This document shows positions 18,675 through 27,156 of a DNA stretch of 64,000 nt, piece by piece (position 1 is the first letter of the stretch; each line of letters begins with the position of its first letter). The notes below the pieces were generated by a model. It had not been told where the DNA came from. It ran no database searches and saw only the letters and a program-made list of their open reading frames with translations. This DNA is from Planctomycetota bacterium (GTDB taxonomy: Bacteria; Planctomycetota; UBA1135; JADKAF01): the NCBI GenBank assembly GCA_016719295.1, contig JADKAF010000001.1, positions 2,170,001 to 2,234,000 of the forward strand, given 5' to 3'. The position numbers and the translations under genes were made by a program.

Positions 18675-20109
18675 CCTGCGGCTTCGTGCGGGCGAAGACC
18701 AGAGCGCGCTCGTCCCTCTGGCTCTCTTCCGCCCTCCGCACGGCGAGCTCCGGATCCTCTACCGGAAGCAGCCTCCGCAGAGCCGCGCGACGGCGCTGGC
18801 CCTTCCCGCCGCAGCATTGGAGCTGAGGAACGAAGCCAAGGTGCTGCAGGAGGTGCTCTTCTGCGGTCGCGACGCAGAAGATCGCGGCCTCCTCCTGCGC
18901 TTCTCGGTGCGGGCGCCGCGCGCCGATGGTTGGCAGCTCGAAGAGGAATGCGCGCTCGCGGACCGCGACCTCGTCGGCATCGCGCATGCGCGGAGCAGCC
19001 GCCAGCTCTATGCCCTCGACGCGACGAACGGCGTGATCCTCCGCGCGAGCTGGAGCCCCGGCACGCCGCTTCCGGCGGCAGCCTCGTGGACCGAAGTAGC
19101 GCAGTTCGGAGCGCTGGAAGAAGGCGCGCAGCTCGAGCTGCGCCGACTCGCGATCGCTTCCAAGGGTCCGCCCGTCGTGCTCGTCTCCTCGCTCGTCTCT
19201 ACGGACGACTGCATCGCCACCGAAGAAGAGCGGCGCGTCTTCGAGATCGAGGACGACGGTCGCAGCGTCTCGCTGCGCCTCGTGGTTCGCCCGCAGGCGG
19301 AAGCCACTCCGAAGATCGCGGCCGACCGACTCGAGCTGTCGTGCTCCGAGCTCCCCGTCCGCGGCGCGGCGGGCACCGTGGTCGAGATCGTGCGCATGGA
19401 CGCAGGGAGCTCGTCGCTCCCGATCGCGCGCATCCGCCTCGACGAGAACGGCCGCGGAACGGCGCGCTTGGCGGAGCCGGGGGCCCTGGTCTTCGGCGGC
19501 ATTTTCGCGGCGCGCGCCGCGGGCAGCGCTCGCTCCCACGGCCCGTTCCTCGCCGCGGCGCGTTCCTGGCGCGGAGGTCCTGGCCTCGGAGGAGCGCGCG
19601 AGATGCTCTGGGGCGGATCCCTCGCCGCGCTGGCGTGGCCAGGCTCGCGAGGCTTCGCTGTCGAAGTCGAGCTCCGTCCGCGCGACGCCGCGCGCGAGAG
19701 CAGGCTCCGCGCGCGGCTCCTCATCGGACGGGAGAACGACCCGATCCGCCGGTGCGGCACCTCGCAGCTCCTCGGCGCACCCCAAGCGCTCGCGACGGCG
19801 TCGAGGCGCGCGGCACTGCCCCTCCCGGCGGAGCCGCTCCTGGGAGGACTCGAGCTCCGCCTGGAGTGGTTGGTCGAGGACGGCGAAGAGCTCGCGCTCT
19901 CGTCGATCCGCGGGATCGCGCTGCGCCGGCAAGCCTGGCTGCCACCCGAAGCTCCGGCGTTCCTCGGCTCGATGGCGAGCAGCGCGCCTCCGCTAGAGCC
20001 CGCGAGCACGAGCGAAGAGGCCTGGGAACACTGGATGCGCGCGCTCCGCGCCGCCCCCGTGCCTCCCGCGGAGCTCGCCGCGATCGAGCAGCGCCTCGGC
20101 GGCCGATGA
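18628..20109 (+). CDS. Unrecognised protein, start uncertain
   Basis: A long open frame with protein-like composition and no recognised domain. Residues alternate acidic and beta-strand-like segments, for example LRLVVRPQAEATPKIAADRL and FAVEVELRPRDAARESRLRA, suggesting a beta-rich fold. No signal peptide or clear membrane segment is seen. The start is doubtful: GTG at 18628 overlaps the DCC gene by 47 bp, and the next GTG is near 18841. The frame stays open well upstream, so translation might also begin by re-initiation near the DCC stop. It ends 93 bp before a secreted beta-propeller-like protein gene. Confidence 0.55.
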   Translation: MPRRSCSTSSRLRRRDLRLRAGEDQSALVPLALFRPPHGELRILYRKQPPQSRATALALPAAALELRNEAKVLQEVLFCGRDAEDRGLLLRFSVRAPRADGWQLEEECALADRDLVGIAHARSSRQLYALDATNGVILRASWSPGTPLPAAASWTEVAQFGALEEGAQLELRRLAIASKGPPVVLVSSLVSTDDCIATEEERRVFEIEDDGRSVSLRLVVRPQAEATPKIAADRLELSCSELPVRGAAGTVVEIVRMDAGSSSLPIARIRLDENGRGTARLAEPGALVFGGIFAARAAGSARSHGPFLAAARSWRGGPGLGGAREMLWGGSLAALAWPGSRGFAVEVELRPRDAARESRLRARLLIGRENDPIRRCGTSQLLGAPQALATASRRAALPLPAEPLLGGLELRLEWLVEDGEELALSSIRGIALRRQAWLPPEAPAFLGSMASSAPPLEPASTSEEAWEHWMRALRAAPVPPAELAAIEQRLGGR

Positions 20110-20202
20110 GCAGGCGGCGCTCGGCGCGCGCATGCTATCCTCCGCGCCGCGATCCCACGCCCCACTCGTTCCCCTGCCCGCACGCGCGCGTACCCCTCGC
20201 GG

Positions 20203-22518
20203 ATGAAGTCCTCCCTGCTCGGCGCCCTGCTGCTCGCGTTGCCCGGCGGCGCTGCAGCGCAGCAAGCTCTGCCCTACGGCTACGCCATCGCGCGCGATCC
20301 GTTCTCGAGAAGAGCGGGGCTGCAGCTCGTCGAGCATGTCAGCGGCTCGACCCTCGAGCTCGGGCCGCTCGCGGACCCCGACCTCAGCGGCCTCGCCGAA
20401 GCACCGGACGGTCGCCTCTTCAGCTTCGATCCCGCGAGCGCGGAGCTCGTCGAGCTCTCGCCCGTCGGCGGTGCGGAGTTCGCGCGCACGGCGCTCGGCG
20501 TCCCGGCCCCCGGCGCGGGCGCGCCATGCGGACTCGCCGTCGACGCGCGCGGTCGCGTGCTCGTGGCCTGCGGCTCGCCCGCGATTCTCTACGAGATCGA
20601 CCTCGCGAAGCCGGAGCGCGCGAAGACGCGCGCGAAGCTCGAGGACGAGGCGATCGGCTTGGCCGCGCTCGGCGACGGGCTGCTCGTGCTGCTGCGCGCA
20701 CCGGCCCGGGCGGTGCTCGCGCTCGAGCCGGCGCAGGGCTCCCGCGTGCCTCTCGTCGGCGTCGCCCTGCCCGACTTCGAAGGCGGCGACCTCGGCTACG
20801 ACGGAGCCGGCCGGCTCTTCGCGCTCGATCGCGAAGGCGCGCTGCTCCAAGTGGATCCGGTGAGCGGCGCGATCACGCGCTCGCCGTTCCTCGTCCTCGA
20901 GGACGCGCGCGGACTGGCGCTCCCGACCACGCCGTTCTGCGCTTACGCCTTCGAGGACGACGGCCGCGGCGCGCTCGCGCGCCTCGACCTCACCAGCGGT
21001 CGCCTGGATCGCCTGCCGCCGAGTGCGCCGCGCCGCGCCATCGCGCTCGCCGACGCGCGCGACGGCCGGCTGCTCGCGCTCGACGACGAAGCCGATCGAG
21101 TGCTCGCCGTCGATCCGCTGAGCGGATCCACGACGCCGCTCGAGCTTCCGCTCGGCTTCGACGTGAGCGGCGGCGGCATCGCGTTCGACGCGGCGCAGAA
21201 CTTGTGGCTCGCCGACGCGAGCGGCGACCTCTATCTCGTCGATGACCTGCGCGGCAGCGCCGCGCTCCGGGGCAACCTAGGGCGCGCGATCCAGTCGCTC
21301 GCCTTCGACGGCGTGCGCCTGCTGGCGCTCGAAGGCGACCGCATCCTCGCGATCGACGCCGCGAAGGTCCTCGCGACACCGCTGCCGAGCGCCCTCGGCG
21401 GCCTTGGCGGCGCGGGCGCGTCCCTCGGAGCCAGCGCCGCGAACGGTCTCTTCGGCCTGACGCGCGCGGGCGCTCTCTTCGGAGCGAGCGGCGCAAGCGG
21501 CGCGGGGCTCCTCCTCGCGCGCACCTCCCTCAGCGCACCGCGCGGCTGCACGCTCGTGCCCTGTCCCGCGGGCCTCGGCACGCTCGCGCTCGAGCAGGCG
21601 CAGCTCTTCGTCGCGCGCGGTAGCGCGACGCTGGGCGCGAGCGGCAGCGACGCTTGGACGATGCGCGGAACGCTTCCGAGCGCCGGCCTGCCCGCGGATC
21701 GCAGCGGCGTCGCCCTCGAGCTATTCCTCAACGGGCGCTCGCTGGCAGCCCCCGCCACGCTCGACGAGCGCGGGCGCTTCCGCAGCCCGCGCGGCGCGGA
21801 GCCCGCGCTCGACCTGCGCCTCGACGGCGACGGCGACTTCGATCTGCGCTTCGAGGCGCTCGACCTCGCGCGCCTCGTGCCCTTCGCCGACGGCGACGCC
21901 CGCCTGCCCCTCGTCGTTCAAGTCGAGCTCGCGGTGACGAACGCCGCGCTCGCCGCGCCGCGCACGCGAGCGCGAGCCGTGCTCGACGCCACCGCGCGTG
22001 CCGGCGGCGAGGTGAAAGCGAAGCTCGCCCGAGCGGGCAACGGCGCTCAAGGCGCCTGCGTCATCGAGGTCGCGACCGCGCGCGAGACCGTGACGCTCTC
22101 GCATCGCCTGCGCGTGAATGGCGAGCTGCAGCCTCCGGGCGGCGGACCGCTCGAGCTCATCGACGATCCGCGCACCGATCGCGACGTGCGCATCACCTTC
22201 GGCGCGACGGCGATCGAGGTCTCGTTCGACGAGCTGAAGGCCAACGGCTCCAAGCTGAGCTACGTCGACCGCCGACGCGACTTGATCGGCGGCCTGCGCG
22301 AGCTGCAGCTCGACCTCGAGCGGCGGAGCTTCAAGGTCATCACCTACCCGCTCGTAGACACCGGTCTGCCGAGCGGCGAAGCGGGCAGCGCCACTGCGGT
22401 GGCGGTCCCGTTCACGGTGCGCGTCGCGACTCCGAACGGCCCGCTCTTCTTCGCGACCGAGCTCGACCTGCGGCGCAAGAAGGACACGGCCAAGGAATGG
22501 CAGCGCGGCGCGCGCTGA
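20203..22518 (+). CDS. Secreted beta-propeller-like protein
   Basis: A 771-residue exported protein. A signal peptide (MKSSLLGALLLALPGGAAAQ) ends near residue 20. Residues about 30-450 hold repeated strands of the form G-L-A-x-D-x-x-G-R-L-x-A-L, as in SGLAEAPDGRLFSFDPAS, GLAVDARGRVLVACGSP and DARDGRLLALDDEADRVLA. This matches an NHL/SMP-30-like propeller. The C-terminal half resembles beta-sandwich sequence and contains an acidic GDGDFDLRFEALDL segment. No catalytic motif is recognised. A TATCCT box at 20136-20141 may be its -10 element. The next gene starts 28 bp downstream, so the two are probably co-transcribed. Function unknown. Confidence 0.75.
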   Translation: MKSSLLGALLLALPGGAAAQQALPYGYAIARDPFSRRAGLQLVEHVSGSTLELGPLADPDLSGLAEAPDGRLFSFDPASAELVELSPVGGAEFARTALGVPAPGAGAPCGLAVDARGRVLVACGSPAILYEIDLAKPERAKTRAKLEDEAIGLAALGDGLLVLLRAPARAVLALEPAQGSRVPLVGVALPDFEGGDLGYDGAGRLFALDREGALLQVDPVSGAITRSPFLVLEDARGLALPTTPFCAYAFEDDGRGALARLDLTSGRLDRLPPSAPRRAIALADARDGRLLALDDEADRVLAVDPLSGSTTPLELPLGFDVSGGGIAFDAAQNLWLADASGDLYLVDDLRGSAALRGNLGRAIQSLAFDGVRLLALEGDRILAIDAAKVLATPLPSALGGLGGAGASLGASAANGLFGLTRAGALFGASGASGAGLLLARTSLSAPRGCTLVPCPAGLGTLALEQAQLFVARGSATLGASGSDAWTMRGTLPSAGLPADRSGVALELFLNGRSLAAPATLDERGRFRSPRGAEPALDLRLDGDGDFDLRFEALDLARLVPFADGDARLPLVVQVELAVTNAALAAPRTRARAVLDATARAGGEVKAKLARAGNGAQGACVIEVATARETVTLSHRLRVNGELQPPGGGPLELIDDPRTDRDVRITFGATAIEVSFDELKANGSKLSYVDRRRDLIGGLRELQLDLERRSFKVITYPLVDTGLPSGEAGSATAVAVPFTVRVATPNGPLFFATELDLRRKKDTAKEWQRGAR

Positions 22519-22546
22519 GCGGGATCGAACTCCGAGGAGGCCAGCG

Positions 22547-23692
22547 ATGGGATTCTGGGATCAAGTGCGCGGCGAGTTCATCGACATCGTCGAGTGGCTC
22601 GACGACGGCAGCGGCGCTCTCGCGGTGCGCTTCGAGCGGCACCAGAACGAGATCAAGAACGGAGCGCAGCTCCTCGTGCGCCCGGGCCAGGCCGCCGTCT
22701 TCGTGCGCGAAGGCGTGATCGCCGACGTCTTCGGCCCCGGCCGCACCATCCTGGAGACGGCGAACCTGCCGATCCTCTCGACGCTCCTCGGCTCGAAGCA
22801 CGGCTTCGAGAGCCCCTTCAAGGCCGAAGTGATCTTCGTGCGCACGACGCGCGTCACGGATCTCAAGTGGGGCACGTCGAATCCCGTGCTGCTGCGCGAC
22901 CTCGACCTCGGCATGGCGCGCCTGCGCGCGTTCGGCAGCTTCGCGATCGAAGTGCGCGATCCCAGGCGCTTCGTCGAGCGGCTGGTCGGCACCGATCAGC
23001 AGCTCCACGTGGACGAGCTCCACGACGCGCTGCGCCAGCATGTCGTCGCGCGCTTCTCCGACCTCGCCGCCGAGAAGCAGATCCCGCTGCTCGAGATCGC
23101 CGCTCACGCGGACGAGCTCGCCGCGGAGCTCGAGGAGCGCGCGAGAGAGAGCTTCCGCGAGTACGGCCTCGAGCTCTGCGAGCTGCGCATCGAGAACCTC
23201 TCGCTGCCGCCCGAGGTCGAGCGCGCGATCGACGAGCGCGCGCGCATGGGCGCGCTCGGCGATCTCGGCGCCTACCAGCAGATGCAGGCCGCGGATGCCA
23301 TGCTCGCCGCCGCGCGCAACGAAGCCGACGGCGGCGCCGGCAGCGGCCTCGGCATGGGCCTCGGCTTCGGCCTCGGCAACCAGATGGCGCGCGGCCCGAT
23401 GGCGCCAGAGGCCACGGACGCGAACGTGCCTCCGCGCATCGTCGAGGAGCCGCCCGAGCCCGCGCCGACGCGCTCCGGTCGTTGGTGGATCGCGCGCGAC
23501 GGACAGCCGAGCGGCCCCTACGACGAGAGCGCTCTGCGCTTCTTCGTAGAGCGCGGCGCTCTGCGTGCGGAGTCGCTGGTCTGGATGCGCGGCATGGCGC
23601 AGTGGGCTCCGGCGAGCCGTGTCCCCGAGCTGCAGGAGCTCCTCCTCGCGAACGCGGGCGAGCTGCCGCCGCCTCTGCCGCCGCAAGCGTGA
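22547..23692 (+). CDS. SPFH/Band-7-type protein with C-terminal GYF_2 domain
   Basis: A 381-residue protein of the YdjI/virion-core-like SPFH group. The N-terminal MGFWDQVRGEFIDIVEWLDD, QNEIKNGAQLLVRPGQAAVF and the FGSFAIEVRDPRRFVERLVG segment are its landmarks. The SPFH fold is followed by a helix and a Gly/Met-rich linker (about 265-285). After a Pro-rich stretch, residues about 310-370 form a GYF_2-type module (RWWIARDGQPSGPYDESALR ... WMRGMAQWAPAS). The common YdjI form ends in a zinc ribbon instead, so this ending is unusual. ATG at 22547 has GAGGAGG upstream. Its stop overlaps the GTG of the methyltransferase gene. It likely acts at the membrane. Confidence 0.85.
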   Translation: MGFWDQVRGEFIDIVEWLDDGSGALAVRFERHQNEIKNGAQLLVRPGQAAVFVREGVIADVFGPGRTILETANLPILSTLLGSKHGFESPFKAEVIFVRTTRVTDLKWGTSNPVLLRDLDLGMARLRAFGSFAIEVRDPRRFVERLVGTDQQLHVDELHDALRQHVVARFSDLAAEKQIPLLEIAAHADELAAELEERARESFREYGLELCELRIENLSLPPEVERAIDERARMGALGDLGAYQQMQAADAMLAAARNEADGGAGSGLGMGLGFGLGNQMARGPMAPEATDANVPPRIVEEPPEPAPTRSGRWWIARDGQPSGPYDESALRFFVERGALRAESLVWMRGMAQWAPASRVPELQELLLANAGELPPPLPPQA

Positions 23693-24330
23693 GCCAGGCG
23701 GAGCGCAGCTCGCAGCGCCGCAACGCCTACGACGAGCCGGGGGTCGCGGCGCGCTACGCCGCGGATCGCTTCGCGCTCGGCAGCGGCCCGCGGACGCACG
23801 CGCGCGAGAGCGCGCGCCTGCGCCGTCTGCTCGCCGGCATCGCCGCGCCGCGATGCGTGCTCGATCTGCCGTGCGGCGCGGGGCGCTTCGCGCAGCTCTT
23901 CCCCGGCGCGACCGTGGTGCGCTCCGATCTCTCCATCGAGATGCTGCGCGAAGCGCGGCGCGCGAGCGGAGCGGGGCCGTTCGCTCTCTCGCGCGCGGAA
24001 GCTCTGCCCTTCGCGGCGCGGAGCTTCGACCTCGTCTTCTGCATCCGCCTCCTGCATCACCTCGACGAGACGCCGAGGAGAGCGGTGCTGCGCGAGCTCG
24101 CGCGCGTGAGCCGCGGACACGCGCTGATCTCGATCTATCTCGGCCCCTCGCTCCAGGGAGCGCGCCGCGCGTGGAAGCAGCTCCTCGGCACGCCGCGCCG
24201 CAGCCGTCGCTCGATCTCGCGAGCGGAGTTCCACGCCGATCTCGCGGCGAGCGGCTGGAGCATCGAAGCGCGCATGCCGCTCCGCCGCTGGATCAGCGAG
24301 CCCTGGTACTACCTGCTCACGGCACAGTGA
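23689..24330 (+). CDS. Class I SAM-dependent methyltransferase
   Basis: A 213-residue Methyltransf_11/25-type enzyme. Motif I is VLDLPCGAGRFAQLFPGATV, followed by the acidic end of strand 2 (VVRSDLSIEML) and motif post-I/II AEALPFAARSFDLVFCIRLLHHL. Substrate is unknown. The GTG at 23689 overlaps the stop of the SPFH gene (GTGA), so translation is coupled. A hairpin (24323-24353) overlaps its stop codon. Confidence 0.85.
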   Translation: MSQAERSSQRRNAYDEPGVAARYAADRFALGSGPRTHARESARLRRLLAGIAAPRCVLDLPCGAGRFAQLFPGATVVRSDLSIEMLREARRASGAGPFALSRAEALPFAARSFDLVFCIRLLHHLDETPRRAVLRELARVSRGHALISIYLGPSLQGARRAWKQLLGTPRRSRRSISRAEFHADLAASGWSIEARMPLRRWISEPWYYLLTAQ

Positions 24331-24353
24331 AGGTGCCAGGCAACTTATCTGTG
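24323..24353 (+). repeat. Imperfect 15-bp inverted repeat at methyltransferase stop
   Basis: Arms 24323-24337 and 24339-24353 pair at 12 of 15 positions around a single A. The core AAGGTGCCAGGCAACTT resembles REP-like hairpins that I recall from some high-GC genomes (inference). There is no T-run, so it is not a standard intrinsic terminator. Confidence 0.5.
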
Positions 24354-24478
24354 CAATGGGCGCGGAGGAACGGCGGAGTCGCTCCGCGGTTCACGACGAA
24401 GAAGACTTGCGAGGGACGTGAACCCACGGGCTGCGAGCGCGCGTTATCGGCGCCACTCGCATCTGGAGGGTTCGCCCC

Positions 24479-26002
24479 ATGCACGATGTCATCGAAGCGC
24501 GCGCCGACTTCGCCGAGGTCCTCGCGGAGCAGCTCCGCCGCGCACCGTGGATCCTGATCTCGCTCGCCGCACACGTTCTGGTGGGCTGCTTCTTCTGGCT
24601 GCTCGCGCGCCTGGAGCCCGCCGCTCCGCCGCCGGTCGCTCCGGCGATCATCACGGCGCAGAACATCACCGAGGATCGCGTCGACGATACGCCGCCCGAC
24701 GAGCTGCCGCGCGAAGAGCAGGTGAGCGAAGAGCCGCAGGAAGAACCCGTGGTCGCCAGCGATGATGCGGAGCAGGAAGCCGAGAGCCAGCAAGGCGAAG
24801 AGGGCCAGAGCGCTTCCTACGAGAGCGGACAAGCGAACTTCGAAGGCGCCGGCATCGGCGGCGGTCGAGGCACGCGCCGCGGTGGCGAGCGTGGCGGCTC
24901 ACGTGCCCGCGAAGGCAGCGGCGGACGCACGACGCAAGCCGGCGTGACCGAGGGTTTGCAGTGGCTCGCGCTCCATCAGGACGAGGACGGCCACTGGGAC
25001 GCCGACGAGTTCGATCGCCATTGCGAAGGCGCGCCCTGCGTCGGCGCCGGCGGCTCGCTGCACGACGTCGGGCTCACCGGCCTCGCGCTGCTCGCCTTCC
25101 TCGGCGATGGCCACCATCCCAACCGCAACACCCCCTACCGGCACGTCGTGCGCCGCGGCGTGCGCTGGCTCGTCGAGCAGACCGCGGAAGGCGGCAGCGA
25201 CGACGGCCTGATCGGCGGACGCAAAGGTCGCGCGTTCCTCTACGATCACGCGCTCGCAGCCCTCGCGCTCTGCGATGCGTACTACCTCTCCGGACAAGAG
25301 ACCTTGCGCGAGCCCGCGCAGCGCGCCGTGAACTTCGTCCTCCGCGCGCGCAATCCGTACAAGGCCTGGCGCTACGAAGCCCCGCCGAACGGCGAGAACG
25401 ACAGCTCGATCACCGGCTGGATGGTCTTCGTGTTGAAGACGGCCCAGCAGGCCGGCCTCGACATCGAGAAGGACGCGCTCGCCGGAGCGCTCGCGCTCTT
25501 CGACGAGCTCAGCGACAGCGCCACCGGCCGCTGCGGCTACCTCCAGCGCGGCGAAGCCCCCGCGCGCACCGACGCGAACCGAGAGCGCTTCCCCGCGACG
25601 AACTCAGAGTCGCTGACCGCCGTGGCGCTGCTCTGCCGCATCTTCCTCGGGCAGCGTCCCGACGAGCACCCGATCCTGGAGGCGCACGCCGATCTGCTGA
25701 GCGCGAAGCCCCCGCTCTGGAGCGAGCAAGGCACGACGCACGACTTCTACTACTGGTACTACGCGACCTTCGCGCTGTTCCAGATGGGCGGCGAGCGCTG
25801 GGCGCGCTGGAACGAGAAGCTGAAGTCCGCGCTGCTCCCGAGCCAGCGTCGCGACGGTCACGCGAAGGGCTCTTGGGATCCGCTCGATCCGTGGGGCGAA
25901 GACGGCGGGCGCATCTACTCCACCGCGATGGCCGTGCTCTGCCTCGAGGTCTACTACCGCTACGCGCCGGTGCTGGCGAACGAGCGGGGGCGGCCGCGCT
26001 GA
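24479..26002 (+). CDS. Membrane-anchored prenyltransferase/squalene-oxidase-repeat protein
   Basis: A 507-residue protein. Residues about 24-44 (PWILISLAAHVLVGCFFWLL) form one membrane anchor. A low-complexity acidic region (about 65-125, rich in E, Q and D) and a Gly/Arg segment follow. From about 155 an alpha/alpha-barrel of squalene-cyclase-like repeats begins: GLQWLALHQDEDGHW, GLTGLALLAFLGDGH, ALAALALCDAYYLSG, SSITGWMVFVLKTAQQAGL. The catalytic DxDD of real cyclases is not evident, so enzymatic activity is doubtful. I recall this architecture as common in planctomycetes. GGAGG at about 24464 precedes the ATG. Confidence 0.82.
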   Translation: MHDVIEARADFAEVLAEQLRRAPWILISLAAHVLVGCFFWLLARLEPAAPPPVAPAIITAQNITEDRVDDTPPDELPREEQVSEEPQEEPVVASDDAEQEAESQQGEEGQSASYESGQANFEGAGIGGGRGTRRGGERGGSRAREGSGGRTTQAGVTEGLQWLALHQDEDGHWDADEFDRHCEGAPCVGAGGSLHDVGLTGLALLAFLGDGHHPNRNTPYRHVVRRGVRWLVEQTAEGGSDDGLIGGRKGRAFLYDHALAALALCDAYYLSGQETLREPAQRAVNFVLRARNPYKAWRYEAPPNGENDSSITGWMVFVLKTAQQAGLDIEKDALAGALALFDELSDSATGRCGYLQRGEAPARTDANRERFPATNSESLTAVALLCRIFLGQRPDEHPILEAHADLLSAKPPLWSEQGTTHDFYYWYYATFALFQMGGERWARWNEKLKSALLPSQRRDGHAKGSWDPLDPWGEDGGRIYSTAMAVLCLEVYYRYAPVLANERGRPR

Positions 26003-26139
26003 GGTCGCGGCCGAGGGCGCCCGGGCTCTCGAGCCACCCGTGAGCTCGCGCCCGGTTTCCCTGCCGCGGAGCACCGCGGACCTAGGCAAGCGGAGGCGCT
26101 GAGGCCAGCATGCATCGTCACGTCTCCCGGAGGTGCCTC

Positions 26140-26964
26140 GTGCGGAAGATCCTCTCGTCGGGCCGGATGGCGTCCCGCACCCTCGCGTTCCTCGCCGCGT
26201 CGAGCGGAATGGCGAGCGCGCAGGACGAGAAGCCGGCACAGGAGGCGCCGCTGCAGCGCGCAGCGGATGCGCCGTCGATCGACTTCGCCCGCGTCTCTCG
26301 CGAGCTCAAGGGCGAGCCGACCTACCTCTCGGCGAAGCCTCGCTACGCCCTCTTCCTCTTCGGCGATCGAGGCGAGCGGCGCCTCTGGATCAGCTTCGAC
26401 AAGAGCTCGTCCGAGTCTCCGCTCTACGATGTCTGCTGGGTCGATCGCGACTTCGATCTCGTGCTCGGCGAGGAGGGCGAGCGCGTCGCCGTCGCGCCAG
26501 AGCGGAGCGGCGATCCACAGAAGGTCGAGCTCGAGATCGGCGAGCTCCGCGTGCCAGGCGAGAACGGCGAGACCACGCTCCACACAGGGTTCACCTTCGT
26601 CGTGCGCCCTGACTTCGTGCTCTATCGCCTGCGTTGGCGCGGAGCGCAGCAAACGCTCGGCGGCTATGGGCCGGATCCGCAGTCGTACGCGAAGCTGGGC
26701 ACGAGCCGCGAGGAGGCGCCCATCTTCGTCCCGGGCTGGGACCGCCCCTTCCAGTTCGAACACTGGATGAGTGGAGTGCTCAGCCGCGGTCGCGAGAACG
26801 ACTTCAAGGTCTTCGTCGGCAATCGCGGCGATCGACGCGGCGCGTTCTCGTGCGTCGACCAGAAGTTCCTCCTCGCCGACGAGCCGGTGCAAGCGACGTT
26901 GATCTACCGCGACGGCGCGGGCAAGGAGCAACGATTCCTCGCGCTGCTGCGCGAGCGCTGCTGA
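26140..26964 (+). CDS. Secreted protein of unknown function, cut by an in-frame TGA
   Basis: The GTG at 26140 is chosen because GGAGG at 26129-26133 lies six bases upstream; an ATG at 26110 is the alternative. A signal peptide (RMASRTLAFLAASSGMASAQ) is followed by about 240 residues without a recognised domain. The frame stops at TGA 26962-26964 after RERC. It then continues open and protein-like in the same frame (GKLYHGPVRVPDDAQLGPAI, then IVRVEMPKGS) to a second TGA at 27094-27096. The C-terminal 43 residues thus appear lost through one nonsense codon, unless the TGA is read through or is a sequencing error. Confidence 0.6.
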   Translation: MRKILSSGRMASRTLAFLAASSGMASAQDEKPAQEAPLQRAADAPSIDFARVSRELKGEPTYLSAKPRYALFLFGDRGERRLWISFDKSSSESPLYDVCWVDRDFDLVLGEEGERVAVAPERSGDPQKVELEIGELRVPGENGETTLHTGFTFVVRPDFVLYRLRWRGAQQTLGGYGPDPQSYAKLGTSREEAPIFVPGWDRPFQFEHWMSGVLSRGRENDFKVFVGNRGDRRGAFSCVDQKFLLADEPVQATLIYRDGAGKEQRFLALLRERC

Positions 26965-27156
26965 GGAAAGCTCTACCACGGCCCCGTGCGGGTCCCTGAC
27001 GATGCGCAACTCGGCCCAGCCATCGTGCGCGTCGAGATGCCGAAGGGTTCCAAGTATCGCTCCATCGCCACGGATCTCGCCGTGGAGATCCGCTGACCGC
27101 GACCGTCGTCGGGCTCGCCAGCGACGGCGAGTAACACAGCAGCGAGGAACACAGCG

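Noticed and set aside
26962..26964. Selenocysteine insertion as the main explanation of the in-frame TGA
   Set aside because: Only a weak short hairpin (CACG-GCCC-CGTG) follows, and no Sec machinery is in the window. It is kept as an alternative only.
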